A stretch of DNA of 64,000 nucleotides from positions 369,067,160 to 369,131,159 of the forward strand of contig NC_073692.1 in NCBI RefSeq assembly GCF_029784155.1, in the 5' to 3' direction. Numbering within the stretch: the first letter of the stretch is position 1; the number at the start of each line of letters is the position of its first letter. Both the position numbers and the translations under genes were made by a program. The notes below the pieces were generated by a model. It saw only the letters and a list, made by a program, of their open reading frames with translations, searched no databases and was not told the origin of the DNA. Shown in pieces: positions 11,741-23,978 of the stretch. The DNA is from Uranotaenia lowii. Lineage: Eukaryota; Arthropoda; Insecta; Diptera; Culicidae.

Positions 11741-13230
11741 AATAAAATGGCAAAAATGTCAAAAACGACACAAATGACAAAAATGACAAAAATGACAAAA
11801 ATTACGAAAAATGCAAAAATGACAAAAATGACAAAAATAACAAAAATGACAAAAATGACAAAAATGACAAAAATGACAAAAATGACAAAAATGACAAAAA
11901 TGACAAAAATGACAAAAATGACAAAAATGACAAAAATGACAAAAATTACAATAATAACAAAAATTACAAAAATTACAAAAATTACAAAAATTGCAAAAAT
12001 TACAAAAATTACAAAAATTACAAAAATGACAAAAATTACAAAAATTACGAAAATTACAGAAATTACAAAAATTACAAAAATTACAAAAATTACAAAAATT
12101 ACAAAAATTACAAAAATTACAAAAATTACAAAAATTACAAAAATTACAAAAATTACAAAAATTACAAAAATTACAAAAATTACAAAAATTACAAAAATTA
12201 CAAAAATTACAAAAATTACAAAAATTACAAAAATTACAAAAATTACAAAAATTACAAAAATTACAAAAATTACAAAAATTACAAAAATTACAAAAATTAC
12301 AAAAATTACAAAAATTACAAAAATTACAAAAATTACAAAAATTACAAAAATTACAAAAATTACAAAAATTACAAAAATTACAAAAATTACAAAAATTACA
12401 ATAATTACAAAAATTACAAAAATTACAAAAACTACAAAAATGACAAAAATGACAAAAATGACAAAAATGACAAAAATGACAAAAATGACAAAAATGACAA
12501 AAATGACAAAAATGACAAAAATGACAAAAATGACAAAAATGACAAAAATGACAAAAATGACAAATATGTCAAAAATGGCAAAAATGTCAAAAATGACAAA
12601 AATGTCAAAAAGTCAAAAATGTCAAAAATGTCAAAAATGTCAAAAATGTCAAAAATGTCAAAAATGTCAAAAATGTCAAAAATGTCAAAAATGTCAAAAA
12701 TGTCAAAAATGTCAAAAATGTCAAAAATGTCAAAAATGTCAAAAATGTCAAAAATGTCAAAAATGTCAAAAATGTCAAAAATGTCAAAAATAACAAAAAT
12801 GTCAAAAATGTCAAAAATGTCAAAAATGTCAAAAATGTCAAAAATGTCAAAAATGTCAAAAATGTCAAAAATGTCAAAAATGTCAAAAATGTCAAAAATG
12901 TCAAAAATGTCAAAAATGTCAAAAATGTCAAAAATGTCAAAAATGTCAAAAATGTCAAAAATGTCAAAAATGTCAAAAATGTCAAAAATGTCAAAAATGT
13001 CAAAATTGTCAAAAATGTCAAAAATGTCAAAAATGTCAAAAATGACAAAAATGTCAAAAATGTCAAAAATGTCAAAAATGTCAAAAATGTCAAAAATGAC
13101 AAAAATGTCAAAAATGTCAAAAATGTCAAAAATGTCAAAAATGTCAAAAATGTTAAAAATGTCAAAAATGTCAAAAATGTAAAAAATGTCAAAAATGTCA
13201 AAAATGTCAAAAATGACAAAAATGTCAAAA
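11741..13230. repeat. 9-bp satellite, blocks GAC, TTAC, GAC and GTC
   Basis: AAAAATGAC units to about 11945, AAAAATTAC units to about 12430, AAAAATGAC to about 12560, then AAAAATGTC to about 13220. The block order repeats in the next copy of the higher-order unit. Confidence 0.95.
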
Positions 13231-13700
13231 ATGTAAAAAAAGTAAAAAAGTAAAAAAGTAAAAAATGTAAAAAATGTAAAAAATGTCAAAAATGTAAAAA
13301 ATGTAAAAAAATGTAAAAAATGTTAAAAAATGTAAAAAAAAATTAAAAATGTAAAAAATGTAAAAAATGTGAAAAATGTTGAAAATGACAAATTACATTT
13401 TTGTCATTTTTTACATTTGTTACATTTTTTACATTTATTATTTTTTTTTTTAATTTTTTTACATTTTTTACATTATTTTTCATTTTTCACATTTTTTACA
13501 TTTCTTACATTTGTCACATTTTTTACATTTTTTACATTTTTTTTTAATTTTTTACATTTTTTACACTTTTTACATTTTTTACATTTTTGTAATTTTTTAT
13601 ATTTTTTACATTTTTACGTTTATTTCATTTCTTACTTTTTTACATTTTTTACATTTTTTTACATTTTTTACATTTAAAATTGTAAAAAGTGTAAAAAATT
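13231..13700. repeat. Second copy of the inverted satellite module
   Basis: Nearly identical to 11291-11740, including the junction GTTGAAAATG (11421 and 13378, offset 1957) and AATAAAATGG (11741 and 13701, offset 1960). Confidence 0.9.
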
Positions 13701-14795
13701 AATAAAATGGCAAAAATTTCAAAAATGACACAAATGACAAAAATGACAAAAATGACAAAAATTACGAAAAATGCAAAAATGACAAAAATGACAAAAATAA
13801 CAAAAATGACAAAAATGACAAAAATGACAAAAATGACAAAAATGACAAAAATGACAAAAATGACAAAAATGACAAAAATGACAAAAATGACAAAAATGAC
13901 AAAAATTACAATAATAACAAAAATTACAAAAATTACAAAAATTACAAAAATTGCAAAAATTACAAAAATTACAAAAATTACAAAAATGACAAAAATTACA
14001 AAAATTACGAAAATTACAGAAATTACAAAAATTACAAAAATTACAAAAATTACAAAAATTGCAAAAATTACAAAAATTACAAAAATTACAAAAATTACAA
14101 AAGTTACAAAAATTACAAAAATTACAAAAATTACAAAAATTACAAAAATTACAAAAATTACAAAAACTACAAAAATGACAAAAATGACAAAAATGACAAA
14201 AATGACAAAAATGACAAAAATGACAAAAATGACAAAAATGACAAAAATGACAAAAATGACAAAAATGACAAAAATGACAAAAATGACAAAAATGACAAAA
14301 ATGACAAAAATGACAAAAATGACAAAAATGACAAAAATGACAAAAATGACAAAAATGACAAAAATGACAAAAATGACAAAAATGACAAAAATGACAAAAA
14401 TGACAAAAATGACAAAAATGACAAAAATGACAAAAATGACAAAAATGACAAAAATGACAAAAATGACAAAAATGACAAAAATGACAAAAATGACAAAAAT
14501 GACAAAAATGACAAAAATGACAAAAATGACAAAAATGACAAAAATGAAAAAAATTAAAAAAAAAATGAAATAAAATAAAAAAAAGGAAAAAAAGGAAAAA
14601 AATTTAAAAAATGACAAAAATGAAGAAAATGAAAAAAAAAATGAAAAAAAAAATGAAAAAAATGACATAAATGACAAAATAAAAAAAATGAAAATATGAA
14701 AAAAAAATTATAAAATTGATAAAAATGATAAAAATGACAAAAATGAAAAAAAAATTACAAAAATGACAAAAATTACGAAAATTACTAAAATAATC
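13701..14795. repeat. 9-bp satellite, second GAC/TTAC/GAC run and decaying edge
   Basis: AAAAATGAC, then AAAAATTAC (about 13905-14165), then AAAAATGAC to about 14545. The last 250 bp are degenerate A-rich units, mirroring the decayed edge at 6213-6655. Confidence 0.93.
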
Positions 14796-15363
14796 TTAGT
14801 TTTAAGTTCTTAATTCTAAGTTCTTAGTTCTTAGTTCTTAGTTCTTAGTTCTTAGTTTTTGTGCTTAGTTCTTAGTACTTAGTTCTTAGTTCTTAGTTCT
14901 TAGTTCTTAGTTCTTAGTTCTTAGTTCTTAGTTCTTAGTTCTTAGTTCTTAGTTCTTAGTTCTTAGTTCTTAGTTCTTAGTTCTTAGTTCTTAGTTCTTA
15001 GTTCTTAGTTCTTAGTTCTTAGTTCTTAGTTCTTAGTTCTTAGTTCTTAGTTCTTAGTTCTTAGTTCTTAGTTCTTAGTTCTTAGTTCTTAGTTCTTAGT
15101 TCTTAGTTCTTAGTTCTTAGTTCTTAGTTCTTAGTTCTTAGTTCTTAGTTCTTAGTTCTTAGTTCTTAGTTCTTAGTTCTTAGTTCTTAGTTCTTAGTTC
15201 TTAGTTCTTAGTTCTTAGTTCTTAGTTCTTAGTTCTTAGTTCTTAGTTCTTAGTTCTTAGTTCTTAGTTCTTAGTTCTTAGTTCTTAGTTCTTAGTTCTT
15301 AGTTCTTAGTTCTTAGTTCTTAGTTCTTAGTTCTTAGTTCTTAGTTCTTAGTTCTTAGTTCTT
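14796..15363. repeat. (TTCTTAG)n 7-bp tandem array
   Basis: About 80 near-perfect copies of a 7-bp unit, with a few variants in the first 80 bp. It abuts the decayed edge of the 9-bp satellite but is unrelated in sequence. It is not the canonical insect telomere repeat TTAGG. Confidence 0.97.
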
Positions 15364-18300
15364 ATTCCAAGGTTTGAACTAAAATTTCAGATATATGTAA
15401 AATTCCCTTTTTTCTAAAAGAAAACATCATAAATATATTAATGGACTTATATAAATTTTGTTGCTTTTGTCCATCATCTCACAACTCATCATTCGTTGAA
15501 CATTAGAAATGATATTCTTCTAAATCCGTTTTCCCCTTCGCCACTTTGTTGATATCGCATTCAAACAATTCCCACTGCTGATATGTCACGTTCCAAACAT
15601 CAATCAATCCGGGGGTAGAATGGTTTCTTCGCCACAGGAGTCAAATCCTTTCATCTTAATGTGGTCCCATAAATCCACCCCCAACAAAGACATCATCATT
15701 CCGGTAAACTAACGGGTAAAGCTGCGGGCGGGAAATGAATGGATGGATGGAAAAAAGAAATAGAGAAACCGAACTTCTGAACTTTTTCACCTTACCCTGG
15801 ATGAGCCAAAATCCTACTTTGAGGAGAACCCATAAAAAGAGGTGCAAGAAGCTCGTGTGAGAAAAATGGTAAACCAAACTTCCCATCCAGCAGCACCATC
15901 TCTTGTTGCTTGATAGCCTTTCGGTTCGTTGGTTAGCTCCCATCATCATCATCTTCATTGATTGTGATGGGTTGGTTACCTTCAATCCCCTCTAGCGCTC
16001 TCTCTCTCCACTCTCTGGAGCCACCATACTGTATTGCACCTGTTACCTCTCCATATTTTTGTGTTGTATTGTTGTGGGAGAACTCCACAGGGATGGTTTA
16101 TGGTATCATTATGATCCAAGTGAGAAGGAAGGTATCGTAAAAGTGACCAACACTTCCGGTTGAATGGTTGAATTGAGTTGGGTTGATTCGGTTGGGCGTC
16201 CCCTTCGTAGTCTGACTTTCGACAAAAGGACGCCCGATGATTCGGGTTCAACAGGTGGGTGAAATTTATACACTTTCTATTCCGGCTATTCCGGTGAAAT
16301 CTAAAACACATACTGACTGAGCTAGGTGGGTTAGTAGGGTTTTGTGATGTCGTGTCACGTTATCTCGGTTTCCGGTGTAATTTGCTGTTTAGAATGCTGT
16401 TTCGGCGTTTGGTTAACTATAATTAGTTGATTCAATTTTCGATACAAGAGGGACGCTTTGTGGAGCTTAGCAATAATGAACTCGCATTGTTTGGGGGTGC
16501 ATTCACGGTTGGATTTCGTATTTTCAATAGCATTATGAAGTAGTATTGATCTATGGAATAGCGAAACAATTCATAATCAGCTCTGAGAGGATTCAGAAGT
16601 TTATTCAGGAATTGGAGAAATGCATTTTGGATTTCATTCAATTGATGCGATTATATTCATAAATGCAACTGAACTAAATAGCATATCAAGATTTATATCG
16701 CAGAAATCTTAGGGATCAAGGAAAAATTTATCAATCTACTAATTATTAAATGTATCTTTTAATAATTTGTAGATTGATAAATTTTTCGTAAATTCAGTTT
16801 GAACAAATCGAAACTTTGAACAACCAAACTTCAATCCCCAGGAAATCTTTCCTGAGGCTATAAAGCACATACATTGAGGACATTTTTCATGGTGGATTGG
16901 ATTTTTACTGCCTCGTAAAGGTAATAATCATCAATCATCGCGAGCTAATGTAGAAATATCGATAGTTGAGATTTATGGTTGGCGATTATAAAACCATTTA
17001 GTGAAAGGTTGGAAAAGTTATCATCGACTCAGTGGATAATTTTCATTGATAACTTAATATTGGGAGTAAGTTTTTATCAAGTAGAATTCCAGATTCAATA
17101 TTCAGAGAAATCTGAAACAATACGAATATAAATAGAATATTCTGTTAATGAAAACTATACAGAACCAAGACTGATGAACTGATCAAAGCAGCAGACAAGC
17201 TTAACCTTTTTACACATTTTGTTTTGTGTTTCGAAAATCTAAAGACGCCAAAATATCATAAATTACGTAAATTTTCCAAATCGCTTTTCTGAATTTATCT
17301 ACTGTAACTGGAACAGCTTTGGCGGTTGATTGATTGAAAAGAATGGGTTTTACACAACTTTTTTACATTTTTGTAGAAATCATCTAAAAAAACATAAAAA
17401 AAGCTCCATTTGCGCAACATATAGTTTCTAGCTTCAGCTTTCTCATGCTCCGAGTAAAATTTTGTCAAGTTTTAATAAATGATTAACAGCCTTTTTCCTG
17501 AAGCATGTTTTTCCCAAAAAACTTATTGGACTTAAAATACCTTTAAAATAAATTATTGTTTCTGAAAAATTGTCTAAGAATAATGTTTTTGTTACCATAC
17601 AATTTTTTCAAATCTTTAAATTTTGTAGAAATCGGTTGAGAAATAAAAAAGTTTTAGCGAAAAAGAATTGAAGAGAATTTGATCGCTCGCGGTATGAAAA
17701 GATATATACAAAGTGTCGGTATGTTTAGTGTTAAGAACACAAATTCCAGTTTTTAATGAATCAATAATCAAATATTATCAATTCATTGTTTGTTAAGTTT
17801 TTTTCAAGAGTTTTGAATTTAAAAACCTTTTAGAGAATTCTAATTCACATCTGTACATAAAATTAAAAATTAATATTTTTAGGAATAAATGAAGATTTAA
17901 ATTTACTATTTTTTCAATACCTGCAACTGATTTATGAACATTAAAAATGAATACTTCGAAAGTGAATTTATTCCTCATTCTTTCTATATATTACAAGATT
18001 TTACATGAGCATATTAAGCATGATATAAGAATACAAAACAAGGTCATTTATTTGTATGTTTTTCATTATTAATTTTATTTTAACTTTTTTATGAATAAAA
18101 TAGTTTGATTTAAACAAAACATTAAATTTTAAAAGCCTTATTTTATGATTGCGCTTTTCTTCGAAAACTTTCAAAAATCAATCCAAAAAGTTTCTAGTTT
18201 TTTTTTTAACTTTGGTGAGAATGTTTTTACAACTCTTGTAAACTCGATATATTCATATTTTAGTTAAGATCTTTGGTTTTGGTTTTTATAAATAATGTTT

Positions 18301-20091
18301 AAAAACAAACCAAATAAAAAATATTTCCAGCTGAATTTTCCACAACCTGAGAATTGAGTACACGTTATTTTATCAACAAAAAATATCATTTGAATTATTT
18401 AATAATGAAATCATCACCAAAATCCTTTTAAAAAGATTAAAATTAAAATTTTAGATTTTTCAAAGAACAAAATCTTGAAAATAAATGCAGATCTTTTTTC
18501 TAATAATAGTTTTCACCTGTTTTGTGTTTTTTTCTTGGGCAATTTCAATTCCAATCCTGAGTTCGGCAATTTGAATTTGAATTAAAATTCTGAATTTCTT
18601 ATATCCTTATTCTTTTTTATAGGAATTTAACCCATAAAGGTCATTCTTGCAACCATCCAACAGAATCAATCTAGTAGATCTCTTCCGCATGATCGCTTAG
18701 TCCGAGATTGATGAAAAACATAAAATAGCTCTCTGGAGCCCCCTTCTGGTGTTTCCTAACCCGTTTTTCTCGACGGGAAAAATCTGTTTTTAATTGAAAA
18801 AACGCACAACTTACACCCATTTCATCGAATTGTTATAAAAATCGAGAATATGACAACAAACGTTTAGAAGAAGGCATCGTTATTTTGACTTTTTCCAAGT
18901 TTTGACACCAAAAAGTTTTTCTTACTCTCTGGCAGGGCCGTAGGGAGAATTGCCTCATGGTTGACAAATTTTCCTTTAAAATTTTTATTTGAAAAATGCA
19001 TACATAAAGAAAAGAAAAAAAAATGAAAGTAAGAGTATCTCTTGATTCTGGAATCAGTTCTTTGTGTTTCCAGTTTTTTAAGGTTTAAAAAATAAATGAG
19101 GGATCTTTAAGACTTCATTGGAGAGAAAAACTTAGATGAAAATGTTTAAAATATTAAGGAATGTGGTAAAGTAGTAGAGATGAATTTTGGGTTTCAAATC
19201 AGATTTATCTTAAACTTTTCTAAACTCTGTACATTCAGATTTTAGTTGAATTCTTTGTTTTTGAATCATCTACAATATATATTATGTTTAATAACACAAC
19301 AAATACCAATTTCTTCTTTTGTCACCCCCCCCCCCCCCCCTTCAAAATTTTCAAAAAACCCGAAGGGGGAAATAAATAAAAATTGAAGTAATTTATGTAA
19401 ATTTCGATAAAGAATTCCGATATCTGAAAGATTACAAGATCAAAAAAAAAAAAAAAATGTAAGAAGATGGGAGCTATTTCAATTTTTGTTTTCTTGTTTT
19501 TATTGAATTATTCGATAAAAAATACTAAAATTTATAGGTTTTGTGCAACGATATAGTGGGCAATTTTGATGCATACAAACTTCCGTGCAATTTACTAAAA
19601 TTTTTTTTTTTCGCATTATTTTTTACTGTCCCCCCCTCCCGCTCGCGATGCTCCAACTCCGAGTGACAAAAGAAGAATTTGAAATTTGTTCCGGCCTAAC
19701 GCAATGATGAAAATTATTTCAGATCAAATTTCATTATAATGATTTTCACCTGCTTTGGTTTTTTTTGCAATTTTGAATTTAATTTTTAAATCTGAATTCT
19801 TTATTTTGAACCTGGATATAAATTCTTTATTCCTAATTTCAAATCGATTATTAAACTTAAATTTAAATTAAAAATTATCAATAATTATTAAATAAAAAGG
19901 GAATTTTATATCAGAATTCTTAAACAGAAATCTTTAATTTATATTTCCATTCTTTGATTTTCTATATCAAATCTATCTTCATTTATTTTTTTCGTAATTA
20001 AACTAGTGAAACTGAACGAAAATTCCGTATTATGAAAGTCTGATATTCCAATTCTGGATCACCATTATGAAATTTTTTTTAAAGTTTCAAC
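15364..20091. other. AT-rich stretch, no gene supported
   Basis: 15.4-16.4 kb is less AT-rich and its longer frames (for example minus-strand frames at 15656-15985 and 15982-16311) show no domain, so I do not call them. A 16-base C homopolymer lies at 19325-19340. Sequence at about 19630-19720 resembles 53200-53290, an unclassified dispersed repeat. Confidence 0.4.
16722..16786. repeat. 29-bp-arm hairpin
   Basis: Arms 16722-16750 and 16758-16786 are inverted copies with one mismatch, around a 7-base loop. It could be a micro-MITE relic. No target duplication was identified. Confidence 0.6.
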
Positions 20092-20280
20092 TGTATGTAT
20101 GTATGTATGTATGGTTTCCCTATCGGTAGCAAGGTCCTGCCTATGGCTGTGTGGCTTGGCCTTCGAATTTCTTCTAGGGCTTCCACGGTCCGATGGTTCG
20201 TCGAAGGAAGGCATCCAACCCTAAAAAACCTACAATGGCCGGCTCCCCGTGCCGCTTGCAATAATTTCTACAGGTTATCC
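20092..20280 (-). mobile_element. SINE-like or truncated LINE 3' end with (TACA)n tail
   Basis: A GC-richer block stands out in AT-rich surroundings. On the minus strand it ends in tandem CATA/TACA repeats (plus strand GTAT repeats at about 20094-20112), as RTE-type LINEs and SINEs often do. No complete coding frame, A box or B box is convincing, so the choice between SINE and truncated LINE is open. Confidence 0.4.
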
Positions 20281-23200
20281 CCAGATGCATTCCTTCTAAT
20301 ATTATTTGTATCTGGAAATGCAAGGAATAATATGATATAGGAATATAATACAATATAAATATTAATAAAATTATGACATATAATGTAATCAAATGAAGAA
20401 CCAAAAAGACAAATGTTACTGTTATTATCACTTTATTTAAAAGGATACGGAACGTAACAGTGAAGACAACTATTTACAGTGTCTCACTATCTCACAGTGA
20501 CACTAGCCTTTAGTGTTGCTGCGTAGGATCATTATGAAGCTGTTTTGCTTTGCATACTAAATAAAAATGGACAATGATTTTAAATAATCAAATGTTCTGA
20601 ACAAACTAGAAAATGTGAAGGCAAAACCGTTATTTGTTATTTGTGAAGACTCAATATGAACGTCTTTTGACTAACAAACATTTACAAAAAAAGAGATCGA
20701 AATCTACTATTATGAAGAATCTTTTTTGATCAGATGGTCACATTATTTTTTAATACTTAAAAAATATCATCATAATCATATCTAGTACAAATTAAAGGCG
20801 TCTGTAAAAAAAGTGCAACTAAATAATAGTAATAATAGAAAGACAATATTGTTTTTTAAATTTTTATTATGTGTTGTTATGTATATTTTTACGGTGAAAA
20901 AGCTACAGAAAAGAAGAAATTTCGAAAAAATTTCTACGTAACTACGTAATGAAAACGTTTTTTTAACCTAAAACTTTTATTTTCAACGTACTTATATATT
21001 TGAATAATAATAATAATAAAAAAAATTATTTGTCATAAGAATTCGGTTATCTGATAAAAAAAAAAATGGAAATTTGATAGATAAATATTTTTGCATAATT
21101 TAACAATCAATAAATAGTAAGAGTACATATCTAAAACGTTTATTGGTTTGATGTAATTGTTATTTTTTCTATATAGCTGCAATCGAAAACATGGATAATA
21201 AGCAATGAGGCAATATTGGAATGGAATTTGTGAAAATTATGTATGCGCTTAATTTAAAGTAGTTTTTTCCTCACACATGCATGGCAATTTTGGAAAAAAC
21301 TTTTATACTAAAAACCTTTTTTTCTCATACTATTTCCGGCCAATCCACGAATCGAATCAATTTGAACACAATTGTTCAATTGTTCGCTATAATTTTTGAA
21401 TACCAATGGAATTTTTAAAAAATTGCACCCATTATAAAGGTACCGTTATAATATTGAACAGATTTTTTTTTTCATGAAATGAAGATATTTTCATATTTTA
21501 ATACCTTAAGATGAAAAATTTCCATTATGAATTATGTTGATAAAATTGTGAAAATACCTGTAATTAATTAAATATGACAAAAATTTAAACGAAAAGATAA
21601 CCCCGAAAACACAAGCGTCGTTCAATGTACAAAAGAAAAGAGAAACAAAAAGGAACTTCCTCACCGGGTTTGACACAAACGGCACCACCGCCTACTTCGA
21701 TCGAAACATGTCCAAACACGTTCAAATTGGTTTCGTTTTGAAAATCAAAATCCCTCGTTGGTATTCACTTCCGCCACGCAATCTCTATCACTTAAATCAC
21801 CAAATCAAACAATCCCAAAGAAAAGCAACAGAAATCTTCGCTTGGCTTATTGTTTTGACCAGAGTTTCGAAGTAATTTCAGATGATTCCTATTTTTAAAC
21901 TTTTAACTATTGTCGCGCACCAACTTCCGAATTACTATTGCCATTTGAATCCCCTATTAAAAACACTTTTAAGTAAACTTAAACAAAACATTTTCAACCA
22001 TCCACGTATATAAACTAGAAACGGGAGAAAATAAAGCGACACGCGATTGGTACGAATAGAAGCGGAAAAAAACTCGACCGTTCGGCACGGCACCCGAAGC
22101 GCGACTGATTTTTTTTAAAGTTTCAACTCTGCATAAAATAAAGAGTAATAATTTCAAATTCAAATATTAAAAATGGTTCGTAAATTTAACGGTTTCTTTC
22201 AATATTCTTTTTTTCAATACTCGTTTAGATGAGTTTCGAACATGGATAAAACAATCTTATTTTAGTTCCAAATGCAAAGCCAAGATTCAAATCAGGATTT
22301 TGTCCAAATGATGAACAGAACTTAAAATCAAGAATAATAAACTGGATATCACCAGCAACAAATTTTGGAACCTGAACATCGAAAATGATTCAAAGTTAAT
22401 TAACCAGACCTTTTTTTCTCACTTATCCAGGCAGGGAAAATCCGGGCTATTTTATCTAAGAATGTTGCAAAATCTGGGCATTCGATTTCAAAGCTTGCAA
22501 CCCATAATCCGGGTAATATCCTGCCGAATTTGGGAGTTATTCAAAATCAACAAGAAAAAAAAATCGAAAAATTGTTTTTTTTCTTCGAAATACATCAGCC
22601 AGTTTATATGTTTGTTTTGTTGTTTTATTTAGGTTTTTAAGCCTCTTGGATTAATTCATCCCATATACCCAACAAGTTTATATGGATAAAATTTGCTCAA
22701 AATAATGTTTTGGATGCACACATAATTGTGATCACGAAATTTGAATTTTTATTTGAATTTGCTAATAAAGTGAAAACAATCGGACAAAATCCGGGCAATC
22801 TGGCAACCTTGGTGAGTCTAATCATACTGAAAATTCGATAATCAGAACTAAGAACTGTACCCAAATTTCATTCACCAACTTCTTTTGTGAATAACTTTTG
22901 ATAGCGGTTCCGAGAGTACAGTCTTAAAATATCTATCAACATGTGAAAATTTTTTGGCAATAATTGTAGTAGAATTGTGGTCCTGGGATAAGATTTCGAG
23001 GTTTTGGCCTTTGTTCCGAGTCGAGATTTTTACTCTTATTTCACTTCAGTCGATCTTCAAAATTTGATTAAGAATTTATAATTTTCAATTAAGAGAAAAA
23101 AAATTTTTGCTTTAAACCCTATAAACGGTAAGTAAGTTTTTTTTAGTATTCCAAGAAACAGTCGATAGTTTATGGAAAAAGATGATCTTTTCCAAAATTT

Positions 23201-23912
23201 ACTGCTGTGACAACTCTCTGGAGCCACTCTTGTTCAAGAATAGATTCGCCATGCACATAGAAATGGTCATTGTTGCTTAGTGCGTTTCAATATACTTGAA
23301 AAAGACAAGCAACAATTTCACTTAAACCTTACTTTACTAGACTTCAACAGTTTTACAAACATTCTAAATATTAAATCTTTGAAATAGGATCTGAAGAACA
23401 ATAATGAAAGGAAATTCAACAGTTTAGCATGTAAACTGATTTTTATCTCTCATCCAAACCAAATCTATTTCGGCGCTTTGTACAGTTTAAGAATACCAAT
23501 TTGATACTGCTGATTTCAAATTGTCTAATTTTTCATATCTTCCAACTGATATCAATCTGTTTAAAATTAGTGAAAAAATTAAAACAAAAACATGATTAAG
23601 AAAAATGGAGAAAAAAAATGAGATATGCATCAACAAATTGTGTTTTTTTATCATATGATTTATTTGCTTAAAAATGCACGAATAAAAAAAGTTTCAAAGA
23701 AAAATTTCTTGTTACTTTTTACTTAACCATTTTTAAGTTTTTTTTTCACATTTCAAGTTTTATGTATTCAATAAAAAATATTGGAAAAGTAATCCGAAAA
23801 TCTTGAAATTGTAAATAAGATTTTAAAATGGTTAAAATCTTTGAATTTGCTTTAAAATCTGGTCAATTTAGCTTAATTGATTTGAAAAAAAGTTTTATAA
23901 GAAAGCCTTCGA

Positions 23913-23914
<2 letters not shown>
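20281..23914. other. AT-rich stretch, no gene supported
   Basis: A degenerate relative of the CCGGGC-rich MITE family may lie at about 22430-22810, where CCGGGC words end in CTGGCAACCTT. The GC-richer patch at 21640-22100 includes a TATA-like TATATAAA near 22009 but no frame I can support. Confidence 0.35.

Positions 23915-23978
<64 letters not shown>

Noticed and set aside
6656..14545. CRISPR-like regular repeats
   Set aside because: The 9-bp units adjoin without spacers and the sequence is eukaryotic; this is a satellite.
14796..15363. Telomere or interstitial telomeric repeat
   Set aside because: The unit TTCTTAG differs from the insect TTAGG repeat, and dipterans generally lack short telomerase repeats.
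15656..16311. Two minus-strand frames of 109 codons
   Set aside because: No domains, composition like surrounding DNA, and no splice or initiation context to support them.
21665..21775. Minus-strand candidate exon ending at a GTGAGG donor
   Set aside because: An open frame of ~36 codons exists, but the upstream acceptor has no pyrimidine tract and the peptide has no recognised domain.
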